From NCBI GenBank assembly GCA_040357565.1, contig JBDODJ010000030.1: 64,000 nucleotides of DNA, one strand, 5' to 3'. Shown here in pieces: positions 12,322 to 24,905 of this stretch (its first letter is position 1; every line of letters begins with the position of its first letter). The notes under the pieces are model-generated. The model worked only from the letters and a program-made list of their open reading frames with translations. It searched no databases and was not told the origin of the DNA. Source of the DNA: Cercozoa sp. M6MM (Eukaryota; Endomyxa: Ascetosporea). A program made the translations under genes and the position numbers.

Positions 12322-15295
12322 TCACAAAGCAAAGCACAAAGCTACAGCAAAGAGTCGCGACACGAATCGATGCGCGTTCTGACTGTCATACTGCACGTGT
12401 GCAGACTCTACCGACAGCGCCGACAACGCTCGTTGCAGCAACACTGCTAGTCTGCTGTGTTTATCTGTGCAAACAACAAATATCTCTGGAAAAAGCGCGT
12501 TGGAGAAATGCTGAAGTCAAAACCAACCAGAGTTGTTCGTGGCGAGTGAACTGGCTCCACGAACGAGCGCACGCCAAAACACGGCATTTGACTCGTAACT
12601 GCGTCGCTGTTGCGCCCAGCAATGAAGCGCATCCTTTAGTCTGCAGAAAAGAAAAAAAAACTCAACTCAAACTTGGACTGAAATGGCGAAAGAGTGCTGT
12701 ACAAGTCGAATTGGTCGTCTCCGGCAATCGTGCACAGTGTGACACCGAGCAACTCGCCAAGTACATGTTCTTTTTCGAGTGATGTGACCGTGACATGCTC
12801 CCAGTGCTCGGGCTGAAACAATAAAGCCGCTGCGAGAAACCCAAAGTGCGAACTCGAGCCTTCGTCCGCTTTGGCCGAAAGTGCGCCAACTGGCGGCATC
12901 TCGCTGTGCAACTCGAACAGCAGCCCGGAAGTCTCCGAAAGCTGCTGCGGCGACCACTGCTGCTTGAGTTTCGACCAATGCGACGGCGCGACACGAGCGA
13001 TTTTGCTCATGTCGGTTGCGAAAGCTGTGAACTCGCGAGCCACCACCGGCTGTCTGCGCAATGTGTGCCGTTCGGTCTCGAATGCACGCGACAGGCTGAG
13101 TCGAACCAGCTGCTTCTGCAGGATCGAGTTCCACGCCTTAAGCACCGTCGCTTCGTCGCTCGACAACTTCGAATCGGAGCTTTTCGAGTCGGAGCTATTC
13201 GTGTCGTTCGATCGTAAGTGATGCACGTAGAGCAAGGTGAAGTCACGCGCCAGCGACAGCAGAAAACGTGGCGACGGCGCCACTGTGCCGCGCTCGGAAA
13301 CGTTCGTGGCAGTCGCACGATCTTCGGGTGGCAGATACCGCTCCAGCAAGAAAGCGCTGTCGCCCAACAATTTGAGCATCTGCAGCGTGCCTTCACCTGT
13401 GATTTGCATTTCGTCATTTCGACTGAACGTTGGGCTAGCAGCCTGCACAAGGACGAGAGATACTAAAGAGTCCAAATTCACTTGAGGCACTACAGTAAAA
13501 GCCAGTACCATGATGCAAGACAAAGCTGCAGCACTTTCGCCCTCGGACAACAAGGCTTTCGCAATCAACGGCAACGGATCGATCGAACGCGACTCGAGTA
13601 GTTGAGTCGTAAAACGAGCGGCATTCAAATTGACGCAAGAATAGCGATTGCAGCGATCGCTCGGGTCGTACTCTGCGCTGTTCGCACTGTTCGTGTAGTC
13701 ACTCAGCGTCGGTGTCTCACACAAAGCAACAGCGATGCCTCGAGTGTCTTTCTTGAGAATCGCCAAGGCAGCGCACAGGGCGGCGCTTTGAGTCGTCAAA
13801 ATGCCCAAATCGTCCGTTTCTGTTGAAAAATAACACGATCAAACAAAACCAACGCTCTGGCAAAGCTTTGACTCAAAGCAGTCAAGTGAAACGTACTAAC
13901 TCGAAGCTGTTGCTTGCTTTCACTCGAAACTGGAGTCTGCGCGATTCGCTGCATCAGCACAGCTGTCCTTCGCAACGCATCGGCGCGCTGGTAGGTCGAA
14001 TTCGAAATCGAACGAAAGTTCAAGAGCGTCTTAAATTCGTGCCGAAGCCACAGTTGCACCAGATACGTCACTTTGCTACAAAAACAAAAAACAAGCGTTG
14101 CTTTATCAAATATGTCATTCAGGAAAAACGTACAATCGCCACTGCAGTGGCGGAAGGGAAAGCTCTTCAATCAGTTTCGAAAATACGAAGACTTCGTCAG
14201 GGTCGAAAGCGTACATTTCGCTCAACTCATCGCCCATCGATTCTGAGCACACACAACAAAAAATGAAAAGAAAAACAATCACAAAACACGCAAATCCCAC
14301 GAACCAACGAGATCGAATTTCGCCTTCATTTGTGGCGACAGGAGTTTTATCAATTGCGGCAACAAGTCCGCATCATCGAACTGCAACACCATCCCAACTT
14401 TCTCGTTCTTCCACAGAGTAAAAAACAACAAGAAAAGCAATCACCTGTGTCGCCATGGCGAAGCAGTGAATCACTAACCGCAGCGTGTTGACATCTTCGA
14501 TCTCCAAGTTGTTTCGCTACCCCAAACACAAGCAACTCAAAGCAAAATCAAAGCAATCGAAACAAAGAAAAACAACTCCAAACAAAAGCAAAACAAGTCA
14601 ACTTGAAGTGAAACAAGCACAACACACCTTGTTGAGATCGACAAGAAAGCTCTCAAAGGCAGCTTTGGAATCCTCTTCGATCGCAGCATCCAGAGCAGCC
14701 AGCGCGGCACGTCGCTGCACGAACTCGGCTCCGTCGGCGCTTTCGGCGTAGCCGCTGCGAAGCAGAGTCGCTCGCAGCGTCAGCAGACTCAACATTGCGT
14801 CCTCCGACTCTTGGTTGTCGTGCGCGTGCGCGATCCACTCCAGCACCGCGATGGGCCCGTGCTGCTTGTTGCGCTTGAACTCGTGCCGCACTTGCGCTGC
14901 ATAGGCCTCGAGAAACGAGCGTCCGTGTTCATCGCTGAAAATAAAGAATCTCGCATTGCTTGTAACTTGGAAACAGCGAAAGGAACTTACGGTGAGTCGG
15001 CCGCAGCTTTGAGTTCTTCAAAGTGCCAGCGCAGACTCGGCAGCACCGTGAGTCGGCGCTCTCGCGCCAGTTGCAAAGCTTTCACTCGCTGCTCGAGCGA
15101 CGCCTCGGCCGCACTCGCGATGCGCGAGAACGGCGAAGCATTCGCTGCCGACGCGATGCAGCGCCTCACGCGCCTGCGACGCACCAGCGCACGCACATGC
15201 TGCACCATCAATTGAATTGAGGACACCCACGCTCGCGATCGGCCTCGATCCGGTCCGCACGCCACACAGACAGAAAACACGCGGTTAGCCCGCAC
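12322..15295 (-). CDS. Large helical protein, unrecognised
   Basis: This chain starts between 15295 and 15210 (the basic stretch MVQHVRALVRRRRVRR is the likelier N-terminus). It runs through SLRWHFEELKAAADSP, an exon with PIAVLEWIAHAHDNQESEDA and LSLLTLRATLLRSGYAE, short exons (EDVNTLRLVIHCFAM, LLPQLIKLLSPQMKAK), KVTYLVQLWLRHEFKTLLNF, then a very long exon at about 12680-13810. After that exon an intron with a T-rich acceptor leads to RLKDALHCWAQQRRSYESNA, and a last exon ends FVSRLFAVALCFAL-stop at 12322. The long exon stays open through FFFFSAD-stop at 12636, but the next exons read well, so I treat that stop as intronic. The protein is helical throughout with no catalytic motif I can see. 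It may be a scaffold. Confidence 0.5.
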
Positions 15296-15485
15296 GAGTG
15301 CTCTAATTTCCGTTGGTCGTAGCTTCTCTTTTTTTTAAATTTTGCGGTCAACAACCGAACAATCGGCCACGCTGACGCAAATTATATCCAGTTGTTCCAA
15401 AGAACCAGACTACCTGCGGCAGCTGCCTTACACTGGTGGTTGGTTTAGCATAGTTTAGCGGAGGCTAGCTCAGTAACGTAAACTG

Positions 15486-16950
15486 CTATTTTCGCCTGCG
15501 GAAAGGCTTTCGCTGGCCGTGAGCGCCGCCAGCTCCGCGCTTTGGCTTGCTAGGACCGGTGCAAGACGCGACGTGTCGCTCATAGTAGGTTTTTTTCTGG
15601 TACTATTCAATCGGAGTAGATTTTGACACTGGCAATAAATAAAAAGGGAAAAATAAAGGTACAGTTTTCTGGCACTTGGGACAGATCATCGGCGCCTTTT
15701 TCGCTGCTGTTGACGAAGATTTCGTTGGCTTTCTCAAGCCACCACCCTTGGCGGTGTGACTGCTGGAGCGACTGTTGCTTTTGCTGGGTGGAAGTGCTTT
15801 CGGCGGATTCTTGTCACGATGCTTCATCCAGTGAGACGCTTGCGCGTATCGGCTAAAGCAAGGTTGGAAGCAAACTCAACATAAACACACAACAAAGAAG
15901 GCTAGGGTACAGTTTGGAATCTCGAGGTGCTGCCAAGAAGCCGTCTTTGTCGCCGTTGTCGCACAGATTAACTAGTGCGCGTTTCTTGTTTTGATTTTGA
16001 CTGCAAAAAGAGAAACGCTGAAACAAATTTCATGTGTCCGGAAAGAAAAGATACCGAGCAAACTGAGCAACTGCGCTTTCGTTATGGTCATTGTTGTTGT
16101 TGTCGCTGTTGTTGTCGCCGTTGTTGTCATCGTTGCTGCCAGTAATGGCTCCGCCGAGGTTCGACACATTCGCAGGGGCCAGAAAAGCATAGCCATGTAC
16201 GATATCGACATTGTTCAGCAGCAATTTCGTTCCTGGCTTTATCGCAAACGGCAGTGTTCGGTATTCGATGGCGATGCTGCCAAACAACACTTTCAGATCA
16301 GAAGCTGGGCTGACTGTATGAACGGGGAAAATCAGTACAATCGCTGTTTGCCGTCAGTCACGACGAGACGTCGCATGGTGGTTCTCGTGATCCTTTGCTG
16401 CAGAAACAAGTCAGAAAAGTAGACAGCAATTCTTGAACAAAACTACCTCTTCTTCTTCCTCGGCGTTATCGGCGAATTTATCGATGAACTCAGGCTCGTG
16501 TGCCTTGCTGATGTCGCGAATCAACTCGACTTGCACCAAGGCCTGTTGGAACGTGCTTCAATCACAAATGTTAGTCACAAATTGAGTAAAATTACTTTCT
16601 TGATCGAAGCCATTCGCTGATCTGTCAACCTTGGCGGTAGCAGCGATCTGCTGACAGCAGCGCGCAGGTCGCTCACCAGCAACACATCCAGTATACGTGC
16701 TGCTGATGTCTGCGCAGACACTCTGTTCGCATGTGTTTTAGTTAAAAGAAGGTCACAACGCACCTCGACATCGCCAGGGACTACCAGTTCCGAACAAGCC
16801 TGCAACCAGTCGACACAAAGGCACACCGAGAGACGCTCAAAGCTGCGACGGACAGAACCAAAAAAACACAAATGAAGCTGGCGCCAAAAAACGACACTAA
16901 TTGCACTAACGCACTATTCCAGCAGCTCTGACTGCATCCAGAGACTGCAT
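15486..16950 (-). CDS. RMI1: RMI1-like OB-fold protein with C-terminal zinc finger
   Basis: RMI1 works with topoisomerase III and a RecQ helicase to dissolve double Holliday junctions. The N-terminal exons read MQSLDAVRAAGI, then VDWLQACSELVVPGDVE and ILDVLLVSDLRAAVSRSLLP, the DUF1767 pattern W..AC...DLR....LP. Next come QQALVQVELIRDI and KAHEPEFIDKFADNAEEE, then the OB fold: TTMRRLVVTDGKQRLY, PFAIKPGTKLLLNNVDIVHG and YAFLAPANVSNLGGAITG. The PPGTK-like turn and LGG element are diagnostic of RMI1/TDRD3. The C-terminal exons give SHWMKHRDKNPPKALPPSKS and, after a GTACCT intron, a CPKCQKTYQKKTYYERHVASC finger with a basic tail, ending FRRRK-stop. The finger looks C2HC, like UBZ4. TDRD3 is the main alternative, but I see no Tudor domain. 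An ATG at 17046 would add an N-terminal extension. Confidence 0.7.
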
Positions 16951-17178
16951 ACACACGCTGGGTGCTGTCGAAAATTTCAGGAGCACAGCACCGCCAAGCA
17001 GCTGAAAAACGTGAAACTCTCGACTTGGGAAATGAAAGATTGGCATTGGTATTTGTGCAAGGAGAAATCAAATCCCTAGAAAATCCCTAGAACATGAGCG
17101 GGGAGTAGTGACTTGTGTTCCAGCATCTTTTCACTGTCGCAAAACATCATCGCGGCAGGTGCTAAGACGTCCACAGAA

Positions 17179-17227
<49 letters not shown>

Positions 17228-17237
17228 NNNNNNNNNN

Positions 17238-17288
<51 letters not shown>

Positions 17289-17380
17289 TAAGTGGCCTGG
17301 TTTGTCGTCAGGATGACATTAGGGGAAGAGGTAATATATTTTAACACTTTGCTGCTTGTTCTAAGACCAGATTTTGGTGT
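16951..17380. other. Spacer with microsatellite
   Basis: The spacer lies between the RMI1-like start and the stop of the armadillo-like gene. It is dominated by a CA array. I see no gene in it. Confidence 0.5.
17180..17284. repeat. (CA)n microsatellite with 10-N gap
   Basis: This dinucleotide array is broken by N at 17228-17237 and lies between two minus-strand genes. Confidence 0.95.
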
Positions 17381-19456
17381 TCATTGGTGAGCAATACTCC
17401 TGGATCTCGACAATTTATCCAGAGCCGGTTCAGCACCCCTTGGGTTACCGCTGAAATAGAACTTTACAATGCGTTCATGTGCTCGCCCAGATCGGATGAT
17501 TGTCTGGTCGTAGCAGCGAGTCAAAATCTGGCATCTGGCTCCGATGTGCGCCGGCGTGAGCAGGTGATTGGACACCTTCAGCACTATAGTTTTAAAAAAA
17601 AAACACGCAAGCTTATCAGCTGTACCCCTCGAGTTGATTCCGAAAATCTGCAAGATCCCGCGGGCGTCACTGGTGAACTTGACAACAGCGTGGTGCTTCT
17701 CGATGAGTCCGATAAGTTTGGCGAAAGCGACTGCACGCAAAGGTACACAAGATTCAATTTTGTACAATGAACCAAAGGTACGAATGTCATCAACGGTGAC
17801 GTCGAGGTACTCCAGCTGCGGGCCGAGCGACTGCTGCATCTCAGTGATGCTCACAGCAGGGCCAAGAAGTCCTTCGCGCTCTTCAGCCTGGTTGCGCTCG
17901 CTAATCTGCAGAACGCTATCGAGCAGCAAAGTCACAAACTGGCGCACGCGGTGTGGAGGCATGTGAAGCATCTTCGCTGGCGGGAGGTTTTCTTCGCCGG
18001 CCAGCACGCCCGAAATGTTTGCAAACACCATCAAGTTTCGGTCGCAATTTGTACTGAGAAACAAAACGACCACTTCAATAAGCAACTGAGGTTAAATTTA
18101 AATTTAAACATACAAATCGGTGTGCTGGCGTAGCACTGTCAGCGAAAGGGCCTCCTCGCTGTCGCGTGGTCGAATGCTCGACAGACTCGTGCTGTTGTCG
18201 AGCATTAAATTGAGCGCTCTCTTCGTGAAAGCAAAAGTAGTAAACCAACGTCAGTTCACAGCTATAAAATACGCTTTCTACCTGCAAAACCGATCGCTCT
18301 GTCATTCGCAGGTGTTGAATTTCTGTGTTGCCCAAAAGTGCGTCATCAGATGCCTTCTGAGGCGAGTCATCGAGTCGGACTCTCAAAGGCTGTGGCGGCA
18401 CAGAAATTAAGCAGAAAGACTAGTAAAGACGAAAATAGTAAAGATTATTACCGTGGAAAGCTTGTGCTGGCCGAGATGCTTCGCTTCATGCAGTATTCTC
18501 ACGGCGTAGGCGGCCTCGCGAGGAGAGCCAAAGACTGCTGTGCCGCGACGACCGATCTTAGCGCCTCTGGATGCTTTCAGTTCAAAGTTCAGCAAGTTGC
18601 CGCACGAGCGAAGAGCTTTTTCAACCACCTGAGCACAATCACCATGTGCAAGAACAGCACACACTCAAAGCTACGGTATTGTACCTCAGTTGGAGTCTGT
18701 CCCGGAGCCTTTATGCGTACCGTGCAAGCAGGATTAGCTGTCACAATTACCGTGGCTGGTTCGTGAGTTTCAAACGTGGTACGTCCGCGCGGTGTCGACA
18801 CGGTTGACTCGCTACTGATTGAATGCACAGATGAGACTGGACTAGTAATTGTGTGTCGCGGAGGCAGCAACGAGCTCAGCGGCGAAACGCTATGCAAGAA
18901 AAACCGAAAATAGTCATTTCGTATACTAGAACTATATACATTACTTGTCAAAAACGGGAAGTCGCTCTTTGATAAAGCAAGCAACCGCTGTGAGTTGTGG
19001 GTTGCTGCGACTCTTGACTCGCCTTCCACAAAGCAACTCTCCCTGTGAGACAAACCCACAGCGCGAAAAGGCAAACTGAAAGTTCACCTCAGCACTGGGA
19101 GAAGTGCTCTTGCGATCGACAGGTTGTGCAGGACCAGCCGGATGTCTTGATAACCTTGTTTCTCATTGAGGACGAGTGTCGCTTCGCTCACAAACTCAAT
19201 GTCGTCCACGAGGCGCACACATTCGACTGTGACAGCCGGAAAAGCATGCTACAAAACAGGTTACACCCAGACCCGATCCTCCATGCAAAGGACTTGATAC
19301 CTCGAACCCCATAAACCGCTGCAGAAGCTCAGTCCGGCCAATAAGTATGATGTGCGCAAACTGCTCGCTTCCAAAAAGAACTTTGACAAACTGCTCGCTT
19401 CCAACGTCTGTCAGCTCGGCTGCTAATTTCTCGTCACAGGACACCACTAGCAACAT
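17381..19456 (-). CDS. Armadillo-like repeat protein
   Basis: The chain starts MLLVVSCDEKLAAELTDVGS (ATG 19456) and continues with LVLNEKQGYQDIRLVLHNLS, VVEKALRSCGNLLNFELKAS, AAYAVRILHEAKHLGQHKLS, QFVTLLLDSVLQISERNQAE, LEYLDVTVDDIRTF and LRAVAFAKLIGLIEKHHAVV. The last exon covers about 17381-17570 and ends SRSRSIAHQ-stop. Repeats of the form (L)xxxCGNLLNFEL and three-helix spacing of about 40 residues are typical of ARM repeats, here as a scaffold of unknown partner. An intron with a run of T before its acceptor removes an apparent insert near 17580. The family (ZYG11-, RAP1GDS- or ARMC-like) cannot be settled by eye. Confidence 0.55.
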
Positions 19457-19635
19457 TTTGCTAACTACGTGCCATTCAAGCGAGATTAGGTGGTCGAGAC
19501 CCCCTATGCCGAAGGACAGGGTTCCTGACCGTCATCATCCGGCGGAACCAGATAATTCTTTTGTTTTTTATTTTTTTTTCTTTTCGCTCTCCTCACACAG
19601 ACTCGGAAGATTCCTTCGAAGATGACGCGCTGCTT

Positions 19636-20812
19636 TCACTCAACGGTGTCGTTTTGGCGACTTCTGGATGTGGACCCGCTAAAGTCATGAAGTTGCTCCT
19701 GCAATTCTGCTTTTTCGAACACAGGCTCCTCTTTGCTGTGAGATGTGCTGGTGCATTTGACGCCAAAAGCTACGACGAGGCAGATGCAGCATGAAGCAAG
19801 GATCAACAGTGGCACCAGCAATGCTATAGACACGTCTGAGTCATCGGAAGCCTGCGGGTTGTCCGCTTCGGGAGGAGAAGGCGTTGCTCCAGGGAGGGTG
19901 GTCGTTGTAGTGTTGGCAAGCGCCACACAAGCCGGGAAGCTTGGTGCCAGCAGCCCCGTTGAAGTCGAGCATCTCGGAATTGCCGCTCCGCTTGGGACAC
20001 CAAAGTTCGGGTTGCATACAGGTGCGCATGGTTGGTCTGCCAGTACGATGGGGCCTTGGCAAGGAGCCCCATTCACAACGGTCGTGTTTCTGCACGCACT
20101 TGCGTTGTTTCATGAAGCTAAAGCATAGAAATAGAGTCTCTGATTTTTACACGTCGCTAATGTTGCATGCCGCGTTTGAGGAAAACTGCAGTTGTAGATT
20201 GTCGCACAGGTTGCTGCCACTGCCGGCTTGGGAGCACGCCACCAACTTCACAAGTTCAATTGCGAGTAAAAGTCAACTTCACTTCCAGTCGAAGGAGTTT
20301 CAAATATACCAAACACGCGCCTCGGTTGGTGGAAATGTCACGAAGCGTCTGCGACGAGAAGTTGCACATCTGCATTGAGCTGTCGTTGTCGAAACCGCAA
20401 GAATCAATCGCCCCAATGCGGATGCTCTGAAGTGTTGTTGCTGAGACCCGCTGTTCTCCAACGTCACCTGCTGAAACGCCAAGCGACATCGTACACACAT
20501 CGTAAGTCGTCAAGAGCATCTTTACAACCACAGTGGAATGCTCAATATGCTACTGAATTCAAACGTGTTCCTCGCGAATACCTCGCTCCGTGTGCCGGTA
20601 GCGCCGCTCGAGTTTGTTCTTTGAAGTGAAGCCGACACAAGAGCGGTATTGAACGCATTCAGATCGCACCAGCGTGCAGTTACACCAACCTAAGGCATAC
20701 AATATCTTACCGAAACTAACTATCACAAAATTAAAGTGGAAGACGAGTATGTTACATCTCCGGCAACGCTCAGAGCAGGCAGCAGCGTGCTAACTGAGCA
20801 AACTGCTGTCAT
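19636..20812 (-). CDS. Secreted/type I membrane protein, Cys-rich
   Basis: The first exon gives a signal-peptide-like start MTAVCSVSTLLPALSVAGD. A GTAACA intron then leads in phase to VGVTARWCDLNAFNTALVSA and GATGTRSE. Later exons read GEQRVSATTLQSIRIGAIDS, CGFDNDSSMQMCNFSSQTLR and CDNLQLQFSSNAACNISD. The last exon starts with a Sushi-like stretch (NTTVVNGAPCQGPIVLADQP, then CAPVCNPNFGVPSG), followed by a Thr/Pro stalk, a transmembrane segment (SIALLVPLLILASCCICLVV) and a short cytoplasmic tail rich in Ser and Glu. Several NxS/T sites support an extracellular role. The ligand is unknown. Its organisation (signal peptide, short first exon, surface anchor) is like the neighbour at 23374-24745. 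Confidence 0.65.
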
Positions 20813-21098
20813 GTTGTTTCAACGTACATTCTACGTACTGGAAGTTGTGCTTCGGACTTCCGAGCTCTGCAGGTTGCCCAGAAACAGTCAAAACTGAAAA
20901 GCGTAACAGGAGCGACAAATAAAACTCCAGTTTTACTGTACGCTACTGTACTTTTTTAGCACTGCCGTTGGCCGTTTGGAGCAAACCGACATGTGCCGAC
21001 TTGAGGTGACCTCTCAGTGTGTCGGCAGGGACTGAGTTTAACTTTGCATTCAAGGATCTGATTTGATGGCTTCTGAGGGTTTACATTGATGTAAAAGC

Positions 21099-23180
21099 AT
21101 GGCACATCCCTCCTTCAAGCTCAACGGTGCCATTGTGCCCGCTCCGACTGTCATTCGCAGTGGTATTTTTTGAACTGAAATGAACTGACAGTAAATTCAT
21201 TTTCTGTAGCTGTGGCTGGTGTGTGATGATAAAATTGCGCTTTTGCAGGAGACTTGCTTTGTGGACGCGCTGCGCTCATTGTGCACGCGCCGGCGAGGCA
21301 ACAAGAGGTTCCTGTCGTCGCAGCGAGTGTGCTCTTGGAGCTTTTGCAGCACCGTGTGTGTCAAACACGCGAACGACAGGCCTTTGTGGATATCGTCAAT
21401 ATAATGCATGAAACTAGTTCAACTGTACAAAGAATCTTGTCTGCAGTTTGTGGAATGAACCAAAGGGGGTGATTTTCTTGAGTAGATCGCCCGCGTGGAG
21501 CTTTCCCCCAACATTCCTTTGTACGACATCAATCGAGCCGGAGAGCCCAACGAAGGCAGTGTCGTGGCCGAACACGCATGGTCCTTCGTAGCCCCAACGA
21601 GACGTTCGCTACCGCCAACATCGCGCTTTTTCACACATAGTACTCGCTCGCCCGGAGGATCACGACTCGTCTTTATCACGTATTCGGTCCGTTTGCATTG
21701 TTCTTCCTGTACTGTACTGTAACATCACACTGTCCGCCGCTGCTGTTTATCAATAAGTTGACAGCTACGACTCATGGTTTCGATTGCGACGGAAGAGGGT
21801 GAAACAGAGGTGGCCCGCGTTCCCATCAAGGTGACCACACGGCCACCAAGTGCAGCAGAACTGAGACCATTACGACTGGCAGAAGGAAGAATCTGCGTAC
21901 CTCCTTTCAAGCGCTGTTGCGCTTGTGTCTTCCGAGAGGAGTTTCCGCCGACTCCACCCGAGTTCTCTGTGGAGTATGTCGCGTTGCTTTCAACTGAGTC
22001 AACTGAGATATGAAGTGTGCAACGTGTGTTTGCAAGCAGGTGGCTTTTTCTTCAGCGTGGTGTAGTTTGCGGCCCGGGTGCCCTCGACTTTGCTCGGCAT
22101 CTGCACTCGTCGGAAGAGCGCTTGCGTATGTCGATAGATCGTTTTTCCCACCTTTAAAACGGATTGTTGTTGCAGCGTCGATTCGAACGATGGCTAAACG
22201 TCTCCGCGACGATCCTCGCTTCATCTTGCGCATGTCACTCAAAGTGACCAACGACAGCAACAGGTAAAGTTAACTTTCAACAGTTGTGCATTTCTTCCCT
22301 CTCAGTGATTGTTTGGCGTCTCCTCCCTTCAGTCCGGTGCAGGTCAGAGTGCGACTCTGTCACAACATGGTGTGCTTGAGCGAAGACGAAGAGGCTTCGC
22401 AGACAGTGCAGGTGCCGATCTACGGCGAGATGCGAACGATTGCGCGTGCCAGAGCGGTGAGCGACTTTGCACCCTCGCTAATGCAGCGACGCAGCTTGCG
22501 TCGTGCCACAAGTGTTGTCGATGCCTTTAGCGAGTCTGAGATGCACTTTGAAATCAACACGTTGCGAGGCACGTCGATGGGACTCCTGCGCAATGCGCTC
22601 ATTCGTGATTCGGCACTCAGTGTACAAAATCACACAAACTGCCTCTGAAAGCACTGGGTAAATTTGCTTTTTGCAGTATCTCGCGCCTCCCGACCCATCG
22701 CAGGACACCAGCATTCGAATCGCAGCCAGAGCTTACGTTTTTATCGATATCCGCCGAAAGCATAAAGTACCATTCTGTACCACATCAACAGCCTACGGTA
22801 TACTATGCTTCAATTGCGTGATTCAGTTCCGTCGCTCAAAATGGTCCTCCGAGATGGATCTGTCCGCGCGGACCTGTGGCAGAGTGCTGATCCCTGTTCG
22901 ACTTTTGAACTCGATCTGGTTTCCTGGGAACGACACTGAGACTGAACGCGCCATGTTTAGGCACGTTGTCAGTGCACTGCCGTCGGCACAGGTGCAGCGC
23001 GAGCCTGTCGATGTTCATCACGAACTTAACGACGTGAGCGAACTCGAGGACCCGAGCAACTTTGATACAACAACAACGTCGCACGGTACAAGCACAATTT
23101 CGGTGATTTCGCAAACTCCAACCACTCACTTGTCGCCCATCGCTCCTCAAGTGCCGGAAAGTGACCGGCAGTCCCGATAG
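21099..23180 (+). CDS. Arrestin-fold protein
   Basis: Arrestin-domain proteins are adaptors that bind membrane cargo or receptors and recruit trafficking machinery. The first exon is MAHPSFKLNGAIVPAPTVIR; a GTATTT intron leads in phase to GDLLCGRAALIVHAP and VLLELLQHRVCQTRERQ, the N-lobe strand pattern (PGE.V.G.V.L.......V..I.V.L.G). Next, HAWSFVAPTRRSLPPTSRFF and GSRLVFITYSVRLH match the F.F.LP...PPSF...G....Y.V.V signature. The C-lobe exons read SLKVTNDSN, VQVRVRLCHNMVCLSEDEEA, EMHFEINTLRGTSM and YLAPPDPSQDTSIRIAARAY, VFIDIRRKHKVP. The tail is Ser/Thr/Pro-rich and ends PESDRQSR-stop. I see no PPxY motif. The fold call rests on this strand pattern, not on a strong single motif. Confidence 0.6.
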
Positions 23181-23373
23181 TTCTTTCCTGTATCGATGCT
23201 ATCGCGACTAAAATTACCGAATGAAAAATTGCCTGGACTAAAACTTGGACGATCAGTTTAATGTGCGGTACATTCGATTGTTAGTATGACTAAAAGTCGA
23301 CTCGTCTATTGTACTTGACGGACGGCGCAGTTGCTTGTCCGACCGGGCGACTCGTGTGCTGTAAGACTTCAGT

Positions 23374-24745
23374 TCAGACAAACTGCGCAAGGACAACCAA
23401 GAGGGCCGCCGCAGACAGCTGGAGAGCGCTTGCGCCGTTGGGTTGGTCGCCGTTGCCGTCCTTGTTGGCGTTAGTGCCGTTGGATTTGGTGAGTGAAGCG
23501 GCCAGTGCCACGAGCTGTTGCACCGTGGCGTTGAGTTCAGCAACCTGTGCAATTGTCATTTCAGTTCCTTCTATACAATGACAATAAGCACGAAACAATA
23601 CCTGCTGTTCCAATGTCGCGATGGTGTAATTATGACTGTCCGTCTGGCAAAAACAAACAACATTATAAGATGGGATAAACCGTGCTGTAAGTTTAGTGAT
23701 ATATATATATATGTTTATACAGCGAATGTACCACAGACTCGAGCACAGTGATTTGAGAGTATTTCGTGCTATCGTTGGCTTGAAGACCAGAGACCTGCTG
23801 TTCGAGAATTCTGACATCCCCATCCAGTGTCTCAATGCTCTGATTGAAGCTCGTGGCTTGTTGTTCCACCGAATCGACACGCATACTCAACGAGTCGACG
23901 ACGGCTTGCACCGACGAAACGTTGCCGGCGTTGTCTTCCACTTTGACTGCGAGCACCTGGAGCACCGACTCGTGCGCAGCGACGTTCGCGCTGAGGTCGG
24001 GCGGGATCTCGACGAAACTGCCCGAGTCGTAGGTCTCGGCACACGTGATGGCGGAAGCCTCGGTCGACGTCGGTTGCAAACACTCAGAGGCAGCACTCGC
24101 GGAGAAGACTGCCTCGACACGAGTCTGACCCGAGGCAGACGTTTTCAAAGTCACTGTTGCTGCGTCGGCGAAACTGTCATCTGCCTTGATGCATCCACTG
24201 CAGAGACCAGGAGTTTCACAAGACAGAACAGACACACAAACTGTACCAGTTGATCGATGTCATCGAGGAAACACCAATGCCGTAGACGTCCGGGTAAGTG
24301 ATGAGGTTCGCATTCGCCACTGCTGTGTCATGGTCGAAACGTGCAGTTCCAAAACCCTGCAACAGTCACCTCTTATGCTCAGTTTGATGGATACTGTAAT
24401 TTTACCTTGTTGACGTTCGTGTTCGTCATTTTGGCGCCAGAAAAAGCCGCCGCTGAGCTCGTGTAGACTGCACAAAAAGAAGTACAACACAACAACTGAC
24501 GCTGGTTCAGCAAAGGGAAAGGCGTTACGCGGAGTGACACTTCCGCTGCTGGGACTTGAGCAACTGCCGGGATTGCCCTGACAACAAAATACTTGAACGA
24601 TTTAGCACACAGGCAAATTAAGATAAAGTAAACTAACCGAAACGACGCGGCAGACAGCAATTTCATCGACGACGACTTGATCAAACACATGTGCAGAGGC
24701 ACCGGCCAGCATGGCTGTCAACAGGAACGGAAAAGAAGCTCGCAT
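23374..24745 (-). CDS. Secreted coiled-coil protein, probable GPI anchor
   Basis: The first exon reads MRASFPFLLTAMLAGASAHV, a clear signal peptide, then FDQVVVDEIAVCRVVS. Middle exons give GNPGSCSSPSSGSVTPRNAF, VYTSSAAAFSGAKMTNTNVN, GFGTARFDHDTAVANANLIT and a Cys-containing domain. From about 24000 a long heptad region follows (LQVLAVKVEDNAGNVSSVQA, VVDSLSMRVDSVEQQATSFN, LDGDVRILEQQVSGLQAND). Another exon adds NYTIATLEQQV. The end is AELNATVQQLVALAASLTKS, an Asn/Gly/Asp-rich linker and a short hydrophobic tail SALQLSAAALLVVLAQFV-stop, as expected for GPI attachment. It is probably a cell-surface rod. No enzymatic motif is seen. Junctions inside 24150-24650 are tentative. Confidence 0.65.
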
Positions 24746-24905
24746 CGCTGTGTGCTTCAGTTAAGACGACGGAGTCAAAAACTCGACAAAAGACTAAGAA
24801 CGGTAGCGTGGTGTGAAAACGAGCAGCAAAGGGAACACATACGTGCAACTGGGTCGTTGACTGAAGCACCCACTGGAGCTGACGATGACTGAACCCGACG
24901 ACTGT

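Noticed and set aside
16030-16290. Asp/Asn repeat after the OB fold as a separate protein
   Set aside because: It is a low-complexity linker in phase with the RMI1-like exons.
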